Program-made: the position numbers and the translations under genes
Notes under the pieces: generated by a model
The model's database searches: none
The model's input: the letters and a program-made list of their open reading frames with translations, nothing else
What the model was told of the DNA's origin: nothing
DNA from: Synergistaceae bacterium UBA6101
GTDB lineage: Bacteria > Synergistota > Synergistia > Synergistales > Synergistaceae
Direction: 5' to 3'
Length of the DNA stretch: 64,000 nt
Assembly: GCA_002428495.1 (NCBI GenBank)
Contig: DIWR01000011.1
Coordinates: forward strand, 1-64,000
Part shown: positions 27,579 through 39,167 of the stretch, in pieces
Layout of the letters: each line of letters opens with the position of its first letter
How positions within the stretch are numbered: the first letter of the stretch is position 1

Positions 27579-28727
27579 TTACTTAAGGCACTTATGAAGC
27601 GGCATCCAGCAGAAAAGCTGCACAGCTGATGCTCCTGCCAACACAAGTATTCCTATAAGACGAAACGCTCCGCTTGCTCCCAAGAGAGGCGATATGGATC
27701 CAAATATGAGGGGCGTTATGACCCATCCAAGGTCTATTGCGAGAAGAAGTGAGCCTGTCGCTTTAGGATGGTATTCAATTGAGAGCAGGTCACCGATTAT
27801 TGATAGATCTGTTGGAAATCCCGCCCCTATCCCAAAACCAAAGATCATACCGAAAATGACAAAAGAGATCCAGCTGGAACTGAAAGAGATGCACAGGAGA
27901 GAAAGCCCCATGAGTCCCGCAGCAGGTGCTGCAAGGAGAATCCTGGGGATGTTGTTCATCGTCCTGAACCCGACCGTCCTGATGATCACGGCGGCAACTG
28001 CCACAGATACCATGAACCATGAGACCGGAACCCCCCTGTCCTCTGCCAGCGCCGCAGCGCAGAGTGTCGCACCATCGGCCAGGGACATGAGGAAAGCTGT
28101 AAGATAAAGAGTCTTTACCCCGGGACAACAAAGCATGTTTTTATAAGTTCCCCAGACAGGCTTTTCCTGAGCCTTTGCAGAAATGTCCCTCACTTTGAGG
28201 CTTATTACAAGGCAGATCAATGCAACAGGTACCGGCAGCCATAGATAATAACTTGAATGTCCCCTTGTCAGGAGGAATTCAGACAGGGGAACTATCGTCG
28301 CCATTGGGAGCATAGAGCCTGTCGTAAAAAGAGCAAAACCGACGCCTCTGGTCCTCGCGTCCAGTATCATCGACTGATATGCAATAGCTGCAACTATAAA
28401 AACACTTGCGCTTATTCCGGAGATGGCCCTGAAAATAAGAAGTGCCGCCGGATCTGAAAGAGACAGGGCTATCCCCGCGGCTGCAGCAGCAGAGATGATG
28501 GAACTCCCTATAAGTGCCCTTCTTATCCCAAGTTTCTCCATAGTCCAGCTGCCAAGCGGCCTGCAGACTATCATGGCCATGTAGAAGATACTGAGAAACA
28601 GCCCTACCGCCCTCGGAGATGCTCCCGATGCACTGTAAAAGGGACCGAAGACAAAATAGACGTTTGAAAGGCAGTTGATGCCGTAATAGGCAAGAAATAC
28701 CAACAGGACTTGTTTTGAGACCTTCAT
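27579..28727 (-). CDS. MFS transporter
   Basis: 382 residues with about 12 membrane helices. After helix 2 it carries a CRPLGSWTMEKLGIRRALI loop, the MFS motif A equivalent, and a second similar loop mid-protein. It is a single-gene unit between two terminators, with GGAG before the ATG. The low charge of the helices and its short length fit drug or metabolite exporters of the YfcJ/AraJ-like type. Substrate cannot be told. Confidence 0.8.
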   Translation of the reverse strand: MKVSKQVLLVFLAYYGINCLSNVYFVFGPFYSASGASPRAVGLFLSIFYMAMIVCRPLGSWTMEKLGIRRALIGSSIISAAAAAGIALSLSDPAALLIFRAISGISASVFIVAAIAYQSMILDARTRGVGFALFTTGSMLPMATIVPLSEFLLTRGHSSYYLWLPVPVALICLVISLKVRDISAKAQEKPVWGTYKNMLCCPGVKTLYLTAFLMSLADGATLCAAALAEDRGVPVSWFMVSVAVAAVIIRTVGFRTMNNIPRILLAAPAAGLMGLSLLCISFSSSWISFVIFGMIFGFGIGAGFPTDLSIIGDLLSIEYHPKATGSLLLAIDLGWVITPLIFGSISPLLGASGAFRLIGILVLAGASAVQLFCWMPLHKCLK

Positions 28728-28825
28728 TTATGATACATCTCCAGTTGTTCCTTAATATCTGTCTTCTATGATCCAAGCTTTCAAAAAATAATAGAAGAGA
28801 AGAATATTGCAGTCAATATAAGAAA

Positions 28826-28868
28826 CGCGAGATCCTGAGACGCGTTTGAAACGTCATGGATCCCGCGC
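28826..28868 (-). terminator. Terminator after the EF-G-like gene
   Basis: On the minus strand a long imperfect GC hairpin with a TTTCAAA-like loop is followed by TTTCTT. It lies 37 bp beyond the stop of the EF-G-like gene. Confidence 0.65.
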
Positions 28869-28904
28869 GAAACTTGCTTAATGAGCTTAAGCCCGACTGG
28901 CAGG

Positions 28905-30992
28905 CTATTCTTCCTCTTCTACGCGTTCCTTCTCTGCTGCTTCGATTATCTTCTTTGAAATATCTCCCGGGACCTCTTCATAATGTGAATATTCCATTGT
29001 GAAGGTACCTCTTCCTGATGTCATCGAACGAAGGATGATCGCGTAGCGGAACATCTCTGAAAGCGGGCACTGGGCCTTGACTACCTGAAGTTTTCCCTCG
29101 CTGTCTATACCCATAATGCGTCCGCGGCGGCTGTTGAAGTCACCCATTACGTCTCCGAGACACTCTTCAGGCACCTTGACCTCGACGTTCATGACCGGCT
29201 CCATAAGTATGGGCATCGCATCTGCCATTGCTTTCTTGAAGGCCAGCGAAGCTGCGATCTTGAATGCCATTTCAGATGAGTCGACATCGTGGTAGGATCC
29301 GTCGTATATCGCGCATGAGAAGTCTGTGGCAGGATAACCTGCAAGGTAGCCTCTCTGGGCAGCTTCCCTGAGTCCCTTTTCTGCTGCCGGGATATAGTTC
29401 TTCGGTACGACTCCGCCGACTACGCGGTCAATAAACTGGATACCTGCGTTCTTTTCGATCGGGGCAAGCTCGAACCATACATCACCGTACTGTCCGCGAC
29501 CGCCGGACTGCTTCTTGTGTTTTCCCTGTGCACGGGCGGTCTTCTTTATAGTCTCCCTGTAGGGGACCTTCGGTGTGCGTGTCTCAAGGTCTACCTTATA
29601 GCGCTCCTTGATCTTTGAAAGCATGATCTCAAGGTGCATGTCGCCCATTCCCGAAAGTACCGCGTCGTTAGTCTCGGGGTTCTTTACGAAAGAAAGTGTC
29701 CTGTCCTCTTTCAGAGTCTTTGTAATAGCTGTGCCGAGCTTATCTTCGTCTGCACGGCTCTTGGGCAGCACTGCTACGCTGTAGACCGGCTGCGGGAACT
29801 GTATCGGACGGAACTTCAGGATTTCGCCTTTTGTTCCAAGGGTATCTCCCGCAGTTGTGCTTTCAAGTTTCGGGATGGCAACGATGTCTCCGAGTATGAT
29901 CTCTTTTCCCTCGGTACTCTCCTTGCCTTTCATGAAACGGAATGAACTGATCCTCTCCTCTTCACCCTCTGTAACGTTGAAGACCGTCTGATCGCTCGTA
30001 AGTGTGCCGGAGAAGACCTTTACGAAGGACAGCTTTCCGACATAAGGGTCGACCATTACCTTGAATACGAACCCAAGGAAGGGGCCATTTTCGTCCGGAG
30101 CTATCTTAACAACTTCTTCTCCCTTGAGGGCGGCGCGATTAAGCATGTCCTTTGGTGACGGCATGTAGTTCACGACCATATCCATCAGCTGGTATACGCC
30201 GATGTTGCCCGTTCCCGATCCGGGGATTATAGGAAATACCGATCTTGAACAGACAGCTTTGCGAAGGACTTCCTGAAGCTCCTCAAGAGAGATCTCTTCT
30301 CCTTCAAGGTAACGCATCATAAGCTCGTCATCAGCTTCAACAGTTCTTTCCACAAGCGTCTCCCGGGCTGCCGCTACGGCATCAGCCATATCGGCGGGAG
30401 TATCTCCCTCTGTGACATCCTTGCTTCCGTCGCCTTTGTACATGTATGATTTTCCGGTCAGTACGTTTACCAGCCCTTTAAATTCCAGTTCTTTGCCTAT
30501 TGGCAGGTAGAGCGGGACCGCCCTGTCCGATATGTTTTCCTGGATATCTTTGACCACTGTTTCAAAAACTGCATTTTCACGGTCAAGTTTGCTTATGAAG
30601 AAGATCGCCGGGGTCTCAAATGTCTCTGCAAAAGCCCAGACGCTCTGTGTCTGAACTTCAACGCCCGCAGTGGCGTTCACAAGGACAACAGCTCCGTCAG
30701 AGATCCTCATGGCGCAGCGCTGTTCCCCGACAAAATCTGCAAAACCCGGCGTGTCCAGCACATAGATCGTTTTATTCTTGTATGGGATGGTCGCAAGAGA
30801 AGTGCTTATTGAAATACCGCGCTTCTGTTCTTCAGAATCAAAGTCTGAAACAGTATTCTTGTCTTCGATCCTTCCCATCCTTGAAATAAGGCCTGTGTCG
30901 TAAAGCAATGCCTCGTTAAGTGATGTCTTTCCTGCTCCTCCGTGTGAAATTAGAGCAATACTGCGAATGTCCTCAGGTTTACGTGTCCCCAT
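28905..30992 (-). CDS. Elongation factor G-like GTPase (EF-G2 type)
   Basis: 695 aa translational GTPase with G1 loop SHGGAGKTSL, G3 DTPGFADF and G4 SKLDREN, followed by domains II to V. The Gly-Gly P-loop and lack of neighbouring rpsL/rpsG or tuf place it in the EF-G-like (fusA2) group rather than the primary EF-G of the str operon. Family members act in translocation or ribosome recycling or in stress; which role applies here is not visible. It has its own promoter near 31069-31098 and its own terminator. Confidence 0.85.
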   Translation of the reverse strand: MGTRKPEDIRSIALISHGGAGKTSLNEALLYDTGLISRMGRIEDKNTVSDFDSEEQKRGISISTSLATIPYKNKTIYVLDTPGFADFVGEQRCAMRISDGAVVLVNATAGVEVQTQSVWAFAETFETPAIFFISKLDRENAVFETVVKDIQENISDRAVPLYLPIGKELEFKGLVNVLTGKSYMYKGDGSKDVTEGDTPADMADAVAAARETLVERTVEADDELMMRYLEGEEISLEELQEVLRKAVCSRSVFPIIPGSGTGNIGVYQLMDMVVNYMPSPKDMLNRAALKGEEVVKIAPDENGPFLGFVFKVMVDPYVGKLSFVKVFSGTLTSDQTVFNVTEGEEERISSFRFMKGKESTEGKEIILGDIVAIPKLESTTAGDTLGTKGEILKFRPIQFPQPVYSVAVLPKSRADEDKLGTAITKTLKEDRTLSFVKNPETNDAVLSGMGDMHLEIMLSKIKERYKVDLETRTPKVPYRETIKKTARAQGKHKKQSGGRGQYGDVWFELAPIEKNAGIQFIDRVVGGVVPKNYIPAAEKGLREAAQRGYLAGYPATDFSCAIYDGSYHDVDSSEMAFKIAASLAFKKAMADAMPILMEPVMNVEVKVPEECLGDVMGDFNSRRGRIMGIDSEGKLQVVKAQCPLSEMFRYAIILRSMTSGRGTFTMEYSHYEEVPGDISKKIIEAAEKERVEEEE

Positions 30993-31068
30993 TTATTTCA
31001 CTCCTTCTGATGAAGCTGAATATACTGTCACATGGTTAAATGGTGCTCCGATTCTTCACAACCTGTTG

Positions 31069-31098
31069 ATAATAACCTTTGAAACACCTTTACGTCAA
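31069..31098 (-). promoter_or_regulatory. Sigma-70 promoter of the EF-G-like gene
   Basis: On the minus strand TTGACG (31098-31093), 18 bp, TATTAT (31074-31069). The leader to the ATG at 30992 would be about 70 nt. Confidence 0.55.
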
Positions 31099-31111
31099 TC
31101 TCCGTCTGTAC

Positions 31112-31144
31112 AAAAAAGGGCGAAGAAAACTTCATCTTCACCCT
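31112..31144 (-). terminator. Terminator after gatB
   Basis: On the minus strand AGGGTGAAGA pairs with TCTTCGCCCT (one G-U pair) and is followed by six T. It begins eight bases after the gatB stop and closes the minus-strand gat operon. Confidence 0.75.
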
Positions 31145-31151
31145 ATGCGGA

Positions 31152-32609
31152 TCAATTAAGCATACAATTTACAAGCGACGCTACCTCAGCAGGGTCGGCA
31201 GATCCTCTTGTCTCCCTCATCACAAGCCCCTGGAGAAATTTTACCTTTGCGCCCTTTTTGTCGTTTCCTGATTTGATGGTCTCAACAGCTTCCTGCTCGC
31301 TCGCGAAGATCTTTCTGATGACCTCTTCAAGCGCAGGGCCTGTGATCCTGCCGTCTGAGATTCCGCAAAGTCTGACAGCCTCTTTTAGAGATACCTTTTT
31401 CTCGACCATTACAGCAAGAACGTCCTTTGCCTGGGTGTTGGAGAGTTCCCTTTTCTCCACCTTTATTATCAGTTTCCCAAGCTCCGCTGGAGGGACAGGG
31501 AAATCGTTTATGCCTATACTAAGGTCACGAAGTATCCTCTGGACCTCCATGCGCATCCAGTTGGCGCATTTTGCGGCAGGGGCCCCCTCCGACACACAGG
31601 CTTCAAAGTAGTCCGCAGTCTCCTTCTGTTCTGTGAGCTGGAGGCTCTCTTCCCGGGATATGGAATATTCCCTTGTAAACCTTTCAAGCTTTTCCCATGG
31701 CATCTCAGGAAGGCTCTCCCTTATCTTCCGGACATATTCAGGACCGGCTGATATAGGGGCAAGATCCATTTCCACATAGTATCTGTAATCCCTCTCCCCC
31801 TCTTTACTCCTCATGGATCTTGTCACACCGGCGACATCGTCCCAGAGGCGAGTCTCCTGAACAAGATGTCCTCCTTCGTCGAGAACTTTGTTCTGACGTG
31901 CGATCTCATATTCCAGTGCACGCTCGATGGACCTCAGGGAGTTTACGTTTTTGATCTCCACCCTTGTGCCAAGGCTGCCGTCCGGATTGCTGAGGGATAC
32001 ATTCACGTCTACCCTGAGCGAGCCGGACTCCATCTCTCCGTCTGATACTTCCAGATAACGTGCCAGCTGCCTTATCTGCGTTATGTACGCTATTGCCTCT
32101 TCTGCTGAATTCATGTCGGGTTCCGAAACGATCTCGGAAAGCGGCATTCCTCCGCGGTTATAGTCAACGAGCGAATAAGAGGCTCCTGTAAGGCGTCCGT
32201 CTGCGGTGGGATGTACCAGTTTGCCCGCATCCTCTTCCAGGTGCAGGTGGTGGATCCTTATCCTCTTCTCTTTGCCGTCTGCAAAGATATCTACATAGCC
32301 CCCCACTGCTATTGGATGTTCGTACTGTGTGATCTGGTAAGCTTTGGGCAGGTCCGCATAAAAATAATGTTTCCTGTGGAACCTGGTGTTGTCGCATATC
32401 GAGCAATGAAGTCCAAGCCCTATCTTCACGCCAAGTTCCACAGCATGATCGTTGAGTATCGGGAGTGTCCCGGGAACAGCAAGGCATACAGGACATACGT
32501 TGGTGTTTGGAGTAGCTCCGATGTAGTCGCTGGAACAGCTGCAGAAAAGTTTGGTCTTCGTCTTAAGCTGAAGGTGTATCTCAAGGCCTATAACAGATTC
32601 TCTCTTCAT
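31152..32609 (-). CDS. gatB: Asp-tRNA(Asn)/Glu-tRNA(Gln) amidotransferase subunit B
   Basis: 485 aa. GatB recognises mischarged Glu-tRNA(Gln) or Asp-tRNA(Asn) and activates the acyl group for amidation by ammonia from GatA. Signature stretches are GLEIHLQLKTKTKLFCSC, CPVCLAVPG and FHRKHYFYADLPKAYQIT. The C-terminal YqeY-like helical tail is complete. It overlaps gatA by four bases and is last in gatCAB, in front of a terminator. Length is normal. Confidence 0.95.
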   Translation of the reverse strand: MKRESVIGLEIHLQLKTKTKLFCSCSSDYIGATPNTNVCPVCLAVPGTLPILNDHAVELGVKIGLGLHCSICDNTRFHRKHYFYADLPKAYQITQYEHPIAVGGYVDIFADGKEKRIRIHHLHLEEDAGKLVHPTADGRLTGASYSLVDYNRGGMPLSEIVSEPDMNSAEEAIAYITQIRQLARYLEVSDGEMESGSLRVDVNVSLSNPDGSLGTRVEIKNVNSLRSIERALEYEIARQNKVLDEGGHLVQETRLWDDVAGVTRSMRSKEGERDYRYYVEMDLAPISAGPEYVRKIRESLPEMPWEKLERFTREYSISREESLQLTEQKETADYFEACVSEGAPAAKCANWMRMEVQRILRDLSIGINDFPVPPAELGKLIIKVEKRELSNTQAKDVLAVMVEKKVSLKEAVRLCGISDGRITGPALEEVIRKIFASEQEAVETIKSGNDKKGAKVKFLQGLVMRETRGSADPAEVASLVNCMLN

Positions 32610-34087
32610 TCCCTGCAGCCCCCTTTCTTTTCAATATCAGCAATTGGCGGAGAACCGGCTTTGTTTTCGATCACATGCGCAAGCCCCAGCAACCCCGCGT
32701 CTCCGAATCGCGGCCCCATAAGCTGAACGTTCGTTGGAAGGCCTTCTTCTGTAAAACCGACGTTAAGGCTTATGCTGGGCAAACCTGCCAGGTTTGCTAT
32801 CGAAGAAAAGGCGTCTCCCAGGTATATGCGTACTGGATCTTCCTCCACGAGTCCCTTTTTATAAGGCAGGGCAGGGGATATGGGACATATCAGCGCGTCA
32901 ACGCCCTTGAAAAGTTCGGCATACTCGTCAGCAATCATCTGCCTGACTTTTGTGGCAGGAACGTAGTAATTTTCGTAGTAGCCCCTTGTAAGGATACATG
33001 TACCTATCAGTATCCTCTTGCGGACTTCTTTTCCAAAACCCTGGTTTCTGCTCCTTTTGTACATTTCAACGAGGCTTCTTCCATCTGCATGGTGCCCATA
33101 GCGCATGCCGTCGAAACAGGCCAGTTTGGAGCTGGCATCGCCAAGCGCGACCATGTAGTAGCAGGCAACAGCGTGTTTCATCGTTATCGGGAGTTCAGCC
33201 TCGACTATCTCCGCTCCTGCGGATCTGCAGTAGCCGGCAGCTTTCTCAATGGCTTCTATAAGCGGTCTGTCCATACTTTCTGCGTCGTAACCGGTCAGGA
33301 CCGCAATTTTCTTTCCTTTTATCCCTTCGGCAGCCGCCTGAGAGAAAGAGGGCCTTTCGTATGCGTCGCATGTAGTATCATTTGGATCCGGACCGGCAAG
33401 AACATCCATAGCTGCAGCCATGTCGCCCGTATTTCTTGTTATTGGACCTACCTGATCCAGAGATGAAGCGTATGCTACAATGCCATATCTGCTGATCTGA
33501 CCGTAAGAGGGTTTCATCCCCTGCACACCGCAGAAAGCTGAAGGCTGCCGGACCGAGCCTCCTGTGTCGCTGCCCAGTGCTATAGGACAGAATCCGGCGG
33601 CGACCGCAGCCGCGCTTCCACCCGAGCTGCCCCCCGGGACCCTGTTGAAATCCCTTGGGTTCAGTGTCGGTCCGAATATAGAGCTCTCTGTAGTGCTTCC
33701 CATGGCAAACTCGTCCATGTTGGTCTTTCCCATAAGGACAGCTCCTGCATCTTTCATCCTTTTTACAGCTGTGGCATCATAATCCGGGATCCAGTCGGAA
33801 AGCATTTTGCTGCAGCATGTGGTCCTGATGCCATCTGTGCAGAAATTGTCCTTTACCAGAAAGGGAACTCCTGCCAGCGGACCCGGATCTTTTCCTTCCG
33901 CAACCGCCTTGTCTGTCTCTTTTGCATCTCTATGAGCGCTTTCCTCTGAAAGGGTCACCACTGAGTTGATCTGTCCGTCAAAAATTTTTATGCGCTCCAG
34001 ATGGGCGGATAACACCTCAGATGCTGTCCAGCTTCCTTTTTTTACGCCTTCTGCGATCTCGAGGGCGGATAGTTTATGGAATTCCAT
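32606..34087 (-). CDS. gatA: Amidotransferase subunit A (glutaminase)
   Basis: 493 aa amidase-signature enzyme that releases ammonia from glutamine for tRNA amidation. The Ser-cisSer-Lys triad is visible: Lys in LVKDNF, and serines in GGSSGGSAAAVAAG and ALGSDTGGSVRQPSAF. It starts two bases after gatC ends and overlaps gatB by four, so the three subunits are produced in ratio. Whether it makes Gln-tRNA, Asn-tRNA or both cannot be decided from this window. Confidence 0.95.
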   Translation of the reverse strand: MEFHKLSALEIAEGVKKGSWTASEVLSAHLERIKIFDGQINSVVTLSEESAHRDAKETDKAVAEGKDPGPLAGVPFLVKDNFCTDGIRTTCCSKMLSDWIPDYDATAVKRMKDAGAVLMGKTNMDEFAMGSTTESSIFGPTLNPRDFNRVPGGSSGGSAAAVAAGFCPIALGSDTGGSVRQPSAFCGVQGMKPSYGQISRYGIVAYASSLDQVGPITRNTGDMAAAMDVLAGPDPNDTTCDAYERPSFSQAAAEGIKGKKIAVLTGYDAESMDRPLIEAIEKAAGYCRSAGAEIVEAELPITMKHAVACYYMVALGDASSKLACFDGMRYGHHADGRSLVEMYKRSRNQGFGKEVRKRILIGTCILTRGYYENYYVPATKVRQMIADEYAELFKGVDALICPISPALPYKKGLVEEDPVRIYLGDAFSSIANLAGLPSISLNVGFTEEGLPTNVQLMGPRFGDAGLLGLAHVIENKAGSPPIADIEKKGGCRE

Positions 34088-34089
34088 CT

Positions 34090-34419
34090 CTATTCCTCCC
34101 CTTCCATTTCCACATCGTCCCTTGCTATGATCCTGGGAACGTGGAAGAAGTCTCCGTCTCTGACGGGAGCCTGATCAAGGAATCGATCCCTTCCCTCCCA
34201 GACAACTGCTCTGTCCTGTCTTCTCGCAGGAGCTTTCATGACATCCCACTCGAAGGGGCTGACGTTTGAGCTGTCAAGTTCCTGCATGTCATCGCACATC
34301 CTAAGGACCGCGTTGACCCTGTCTAGGACCTCCGCGTACTCTTTCTCAGGAAGGCCTATACAGGAAAAGCCCAGGACCTCTCTCAGTCTTTCCTCATCCA
34401 TTTCCATCTTCTTTATCAT
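34090..34419 (-). CDS. gatC: Amidotransferase subunit C
   Basis: 109 aa small subunit that wraps around GatA and GatB and stabilises them. It has the conserved N-terminal helices (LREVLGFSCIGLPEKEYAEV), and a C-terminal extended belt (VSPFEWDVMKAPARRQDR). The ATG at 34419 has GGAGGG seven bases upstream; an in-frame TTG five codons earlier overlaps that site and is rejected. It follows ligA by 33 bp. Confidence 0.9.
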   Translation of the reverse strand: MIKKMEMDEERLREVLGFSCIGLPEKEYAEVLDRVNAVLRMCDDMQELDSSNVSPFEWDVMKAPARRQDRAVVWEGRDRFLDQAPVRDGDFFHVPRIIARDDVEMEGEE

Positions 34420-34452
34420 TCCTGATCCCTCCAAACTTCGGGGAGCACTGTA

Positions 34453-36489
<2,037 letters not shown>

Positions 36490-38022
36490 TTATTGGTCTT
36501 TAGGTTTCATAGTCGGGAAGATGATGACGTCCCTGATGCTCTTGGAGTTGGTCAGCAGCATCACTGTCCTGTCAATGCCGATCCCCATTCCTCCCGTAGG
36601 CGGCAGACCGTACTCAAGCGCATTGACGAAATCCTCGTCAAAAGGATGGGACTCCTCATCGCCTTCGTCTTTTTTCTTTTCCTGATCCATGAAACGCTCT
36701 CTCTGATCTATCGGGTCATTGAGTTCGCTGAAAGCGTTGGCAAACTCCCAGGCGTTTATGAAAAGTTCAAACCTGTCAGTGATATCGGGGTTTTCCCTGT
36801 TCCTCTTCGAAAGAGGTGAAATGACTGTAGGGTGTCCAAGCACGAAGGTCGGCTGGATGAGCTCCTCTTCTACATACTCCTCAAAGAATACCGGCAGTAT
36901 GTCGAACCTGGTGTCTGAGGGCTTGACCTCAAGTCCGCGGATAGCTGCCTGCCTGCGGGCCTCTTCATCGGTTATCGCGCTGAAATCTATCCCTGTGTGC
37001 TCCGTCACAAGCTCTGTCATGGTCGCCCTGCGGAAGGGGGGATTCAGGTCGATCTCAGTGCCCTGGTAGTTTATGACCCGTCCTCCAAGCTCGTCTGCGC
37101 ATGCTACTATTATCTCTTCAGCAAGATCCATCATGTCTTTGTAGTTGGCATAGGGCCAGTAGACCTCAAGGGAGGTAAACTCAGGGTTGTGTTTCATGTC
37201 CATGCCCTCGTTGCGGAACTGCTGTCCGATCTCGTAGACTCTTCCGAGCATCCCCACGACCAGCCTCTTGAGATAGAGTTCAGTGGCTATCCTCAGATAC
37301 ATGTCTATGTCCAGAGTATTGTGATGAGTTATGAAAGGCCTTGCATTGGCCCCACCGGCTATGGTCGAGAGGATAGGTGTCTGGACCTCCAGAGTTCCGT
37401 GGTCGTCAAGGACCTTGCGGAAGGTCTGCATTATCTTTGTCCTTTTGCGGAAGGTATCCCTTACCTCGGGGTTAGCGATCATATCAACATAACGCTGGCG
37501 GTAGCGGACTTCCATATCCTTGAGCCCGTGCCACTTTTCGGGCATCGGCCTGAGGGCTTTGGAGAGCAGGCAGAAACTTTTTACTGCAAGTGTAAGTTCT
37601 CCGCGCTGTGTACGGAACGGAACTCCTGTAACACCGAGGAAATCTCCTGCGTCTACCCATTTTTTGAAGAACGTGTAGTCCTTTTCACCGAGGACGTCAA
37701 ACTGGAAACAGAGCTGGAGCCTTTCGTGCTCGTCTTCAAACGTGGCAAAGGCAGTCTTTCCGTGGCGTCTTACTATCATTACCCTGCCCGCAGTCTGGAT
37801 CAGGTCTTCGGACCACTCTTCCTCTTTGAGGAAATCGTAATTTTCTTTTACATATGACAATGTATGCTTAACATCCCAATGGTCCTGCTGGAATGGGTCA
37901 TACCCCTCTTCCTGGCGCAGTCTCATAAGCTTATCTTTGCGCTGACGAAATATCTCCTCTTCAGGCATGATATTCTTCTGCTGCTGTTCTTCTTTTCTTG
38001 TTTCGTCCGCCAATTGGATCAC
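36490..38022 (-). CDS. lysS: Lysyl-tRNA synthetase, class II
   Basis: 510 aa. An N-terminal OB-fold anticodon domain precedes the class II catalytic core, with motif 2 in GRVYEIGQQFRNEGMD and motif 3 in GMGIGIDRTVML. The start is uncertain. GTG at 38022 has GAGG only two bases upstream, a TTG at codon 4 is better spaced, and ATG at 37968 has no clear site. It has a negatively charged insertion near the end (KKKDEGDEESHPFDED), a common LysS feature. It probably heads or shares the lysS-ligA-gatC transcription unit. Confidence 0.93.
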   Translation of the reverse strand: MIQLADETRKEEQQQKNIMPEEEIFRQRKDKLMRLRQEEGYDPFQQDHWDVKHTLSYVKENYDFLKEEEWSEDLIQTAGRVMIVRRHGKTAFATFEDEHERLQLCFQFDVLGEKDYTFFKKWVDAGDFLGVTGVPFRTQRGELTLAVKSFCLLSKALRPMPEKWHGLKDMEVRYRQRYVDMIANPEVRDTFRKRTKIMQTFRKVLDDHGTLEVQTPILSTIAGGANARPFITHHNTLDIDMYLRIATELYLKRLVVGMLGRVYEIGQQFRNEGMDMKHNPEFTSLEVYWPYANYKDMMDLAEEIIVACADELGGRVINYQGTEIDLNPPFRRATMTELVTEHTGIDFSAITDEEARRQAAIRGLEVKPSDTRFDILPVFFEEYVEEELIQPTFVLGHPTVISPLSKRNRENPDITDRFELFINAWEFANAFSELNDPIDQRERFMDQEKKKDEGDEESHPFDEDFVNALEYGLPPTGGMGIGIDRTVMLLTNSKSIRDVIIFPTMKPKDQ

Positions 38023-38084
38023 TTCCTCTGTTGTATTGTTTTTCCTTTATTAAATCTTTCTATGAGATTATCCGGGAGATATCA

Positions 38085-39167
38085 CTATCCGCCAATAACT
38101 CCCCTTGGAAAATTTTCCTGTGTAAACTCAAGCTCCGGCAGATCCCTGACCTCCTGCCATCTGAGCAGGAGATCTTCCATTTCCTGCCACGTCCCGGCAA
38201 GGGCCCCCCGTCTTCTCATCTGCGCCGCTCCGGAGAAACCTTTGAAGAGGGAGGAGAGCATCCTTCTTGAGATCATCATGGCCAGGGATTGCCCCTCGGT
38301 ATTATAAATGCTGCGTCCAAGTTCGAGAAGAAGCTCAGACTGGAAATCCGGAGCCGGATAACAATATTTTTCAGGAACGTCGGCTCCCAGCGCCCTCAGC
38401 GTTTTAGGGATGATAAAAACGTCTTTTAGTATACCCCTTCCGGCAAGGACGGCGGCACAGCCCCTTCTTAAATAATCCAGAAGATCTTCCGGCTCATAGC
38501 AGTCCCCGCTTCCGCCTGTCATTCCCGGAAAATGGCGCGCCACATCTTCAACAGCCTCACGCGATGCTTTGCCTTCGTATCTTTGTGAAGAAGTCCTGCC
38601 GTGAACAAAAATAAAATCCGCACCGGAATCAAAGAGCAGATCACAATACTCTGATGTCGTCATAGGGCTTCCGGGAGGCATTATCCTTATCTTTGCCCAG
38701 GTCGGGAGCCCGGTTTTTTTCATTGCTTTAATTATTTCTGCTGAGATTTCGGGATGTTCCATCAGCTTTGAACCGCTGCCCTTTTTTGTGACTTTAGGCA
38801 TGGGACAGGCCATGTTTATCTGTAAAGCTTCAAATTTCCTGATATTCAAAGCAGCCTCTGCGCCTCTTGCAATATCTTCGGCGTTTGAACCGAAGATCTG
38901 CAGGACAACAGGCCGCTCCTCGTCTGAACCATAGAGCAGCTCCTTTGTCTTGCGCCCCTTATGGCAAAGTCCAAGCGCGCTGACCATTTCTGTGTGCACC
39001 AGCCCTGCACCCAGACTTCGATAGAACTTCCTGACCGAAGCAAAAGTTATGCCCGCAAGCGGTGCGAGCCAGATCGGGTTCTCTGTTTCTACTCCGCCTA
39101 TCTTTAAAGGGTACCCCGGGACACGAGGTGAGAACGTCTCTTTTTTATTCAAATCTGTTTCTCTCAT
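38085..39167 (-). CDS. tRNA-dihydrouridine synthase (DusB-like)
   Basis: 360 aa FMN enzyme that reduces uridines in the tRNA D-loop. The barrel begins LAPLAGITFASVRKF, the catalytic cysteine is in NMACPMPKVTKKGSGS, and the FMN phosphate site is TGGSGDCYEPED and VLAGRGIL. It is in the DusB branch by overall pattern, though Cys followed by Met-Pro replaces the usual Pro-Val-Lys spacing. It overlaps coaX by 23 bases, with AGGA inside coaX as the ribosome site. Confidence 0.88.
   Translation of the reverse strand: MRETDLNKKETFSPRVPGYPLKIGGVETENPIWLAPLAGITFASVRKFYRSLGAGLVHTEMVSALGLCHKGRKTKELLYGSDEERPVVLQIFGSNAEDIARGAEAALNIRKFEALQINMACPMPKVTKKGSGSKLMEHPEISAEIIKAMKKTGLPTWAKIRIMPPGSPMTTSEYCDLLFDSGADFIFVHGRTSSQRYEGKASREAVEDVARHFPGMTGGSGDCYEPEDLLDYLRRGCAAVLAGRGILKDVFIIPKTLRALGADVPEKYCYPAPDFQSELLLELGRSIYNTEGQSLAMMISRRMLSSLFKGFSGAAQMRRRGALAGTWQEMEDLLLRWQEVRDLPELEFTQENFPRGVIGG

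Noticed and set aside
32675..33466. 263-codon plus-strand ORF
   Set aside because: It is antisense to gatA, whose catalytic triad and length are complete; no ribosome site or recognisable domain.
36997..37857. 286-codon plus-strand ORF
   Set aside because: Antisense shadow of lysS, which has all class II motifs.
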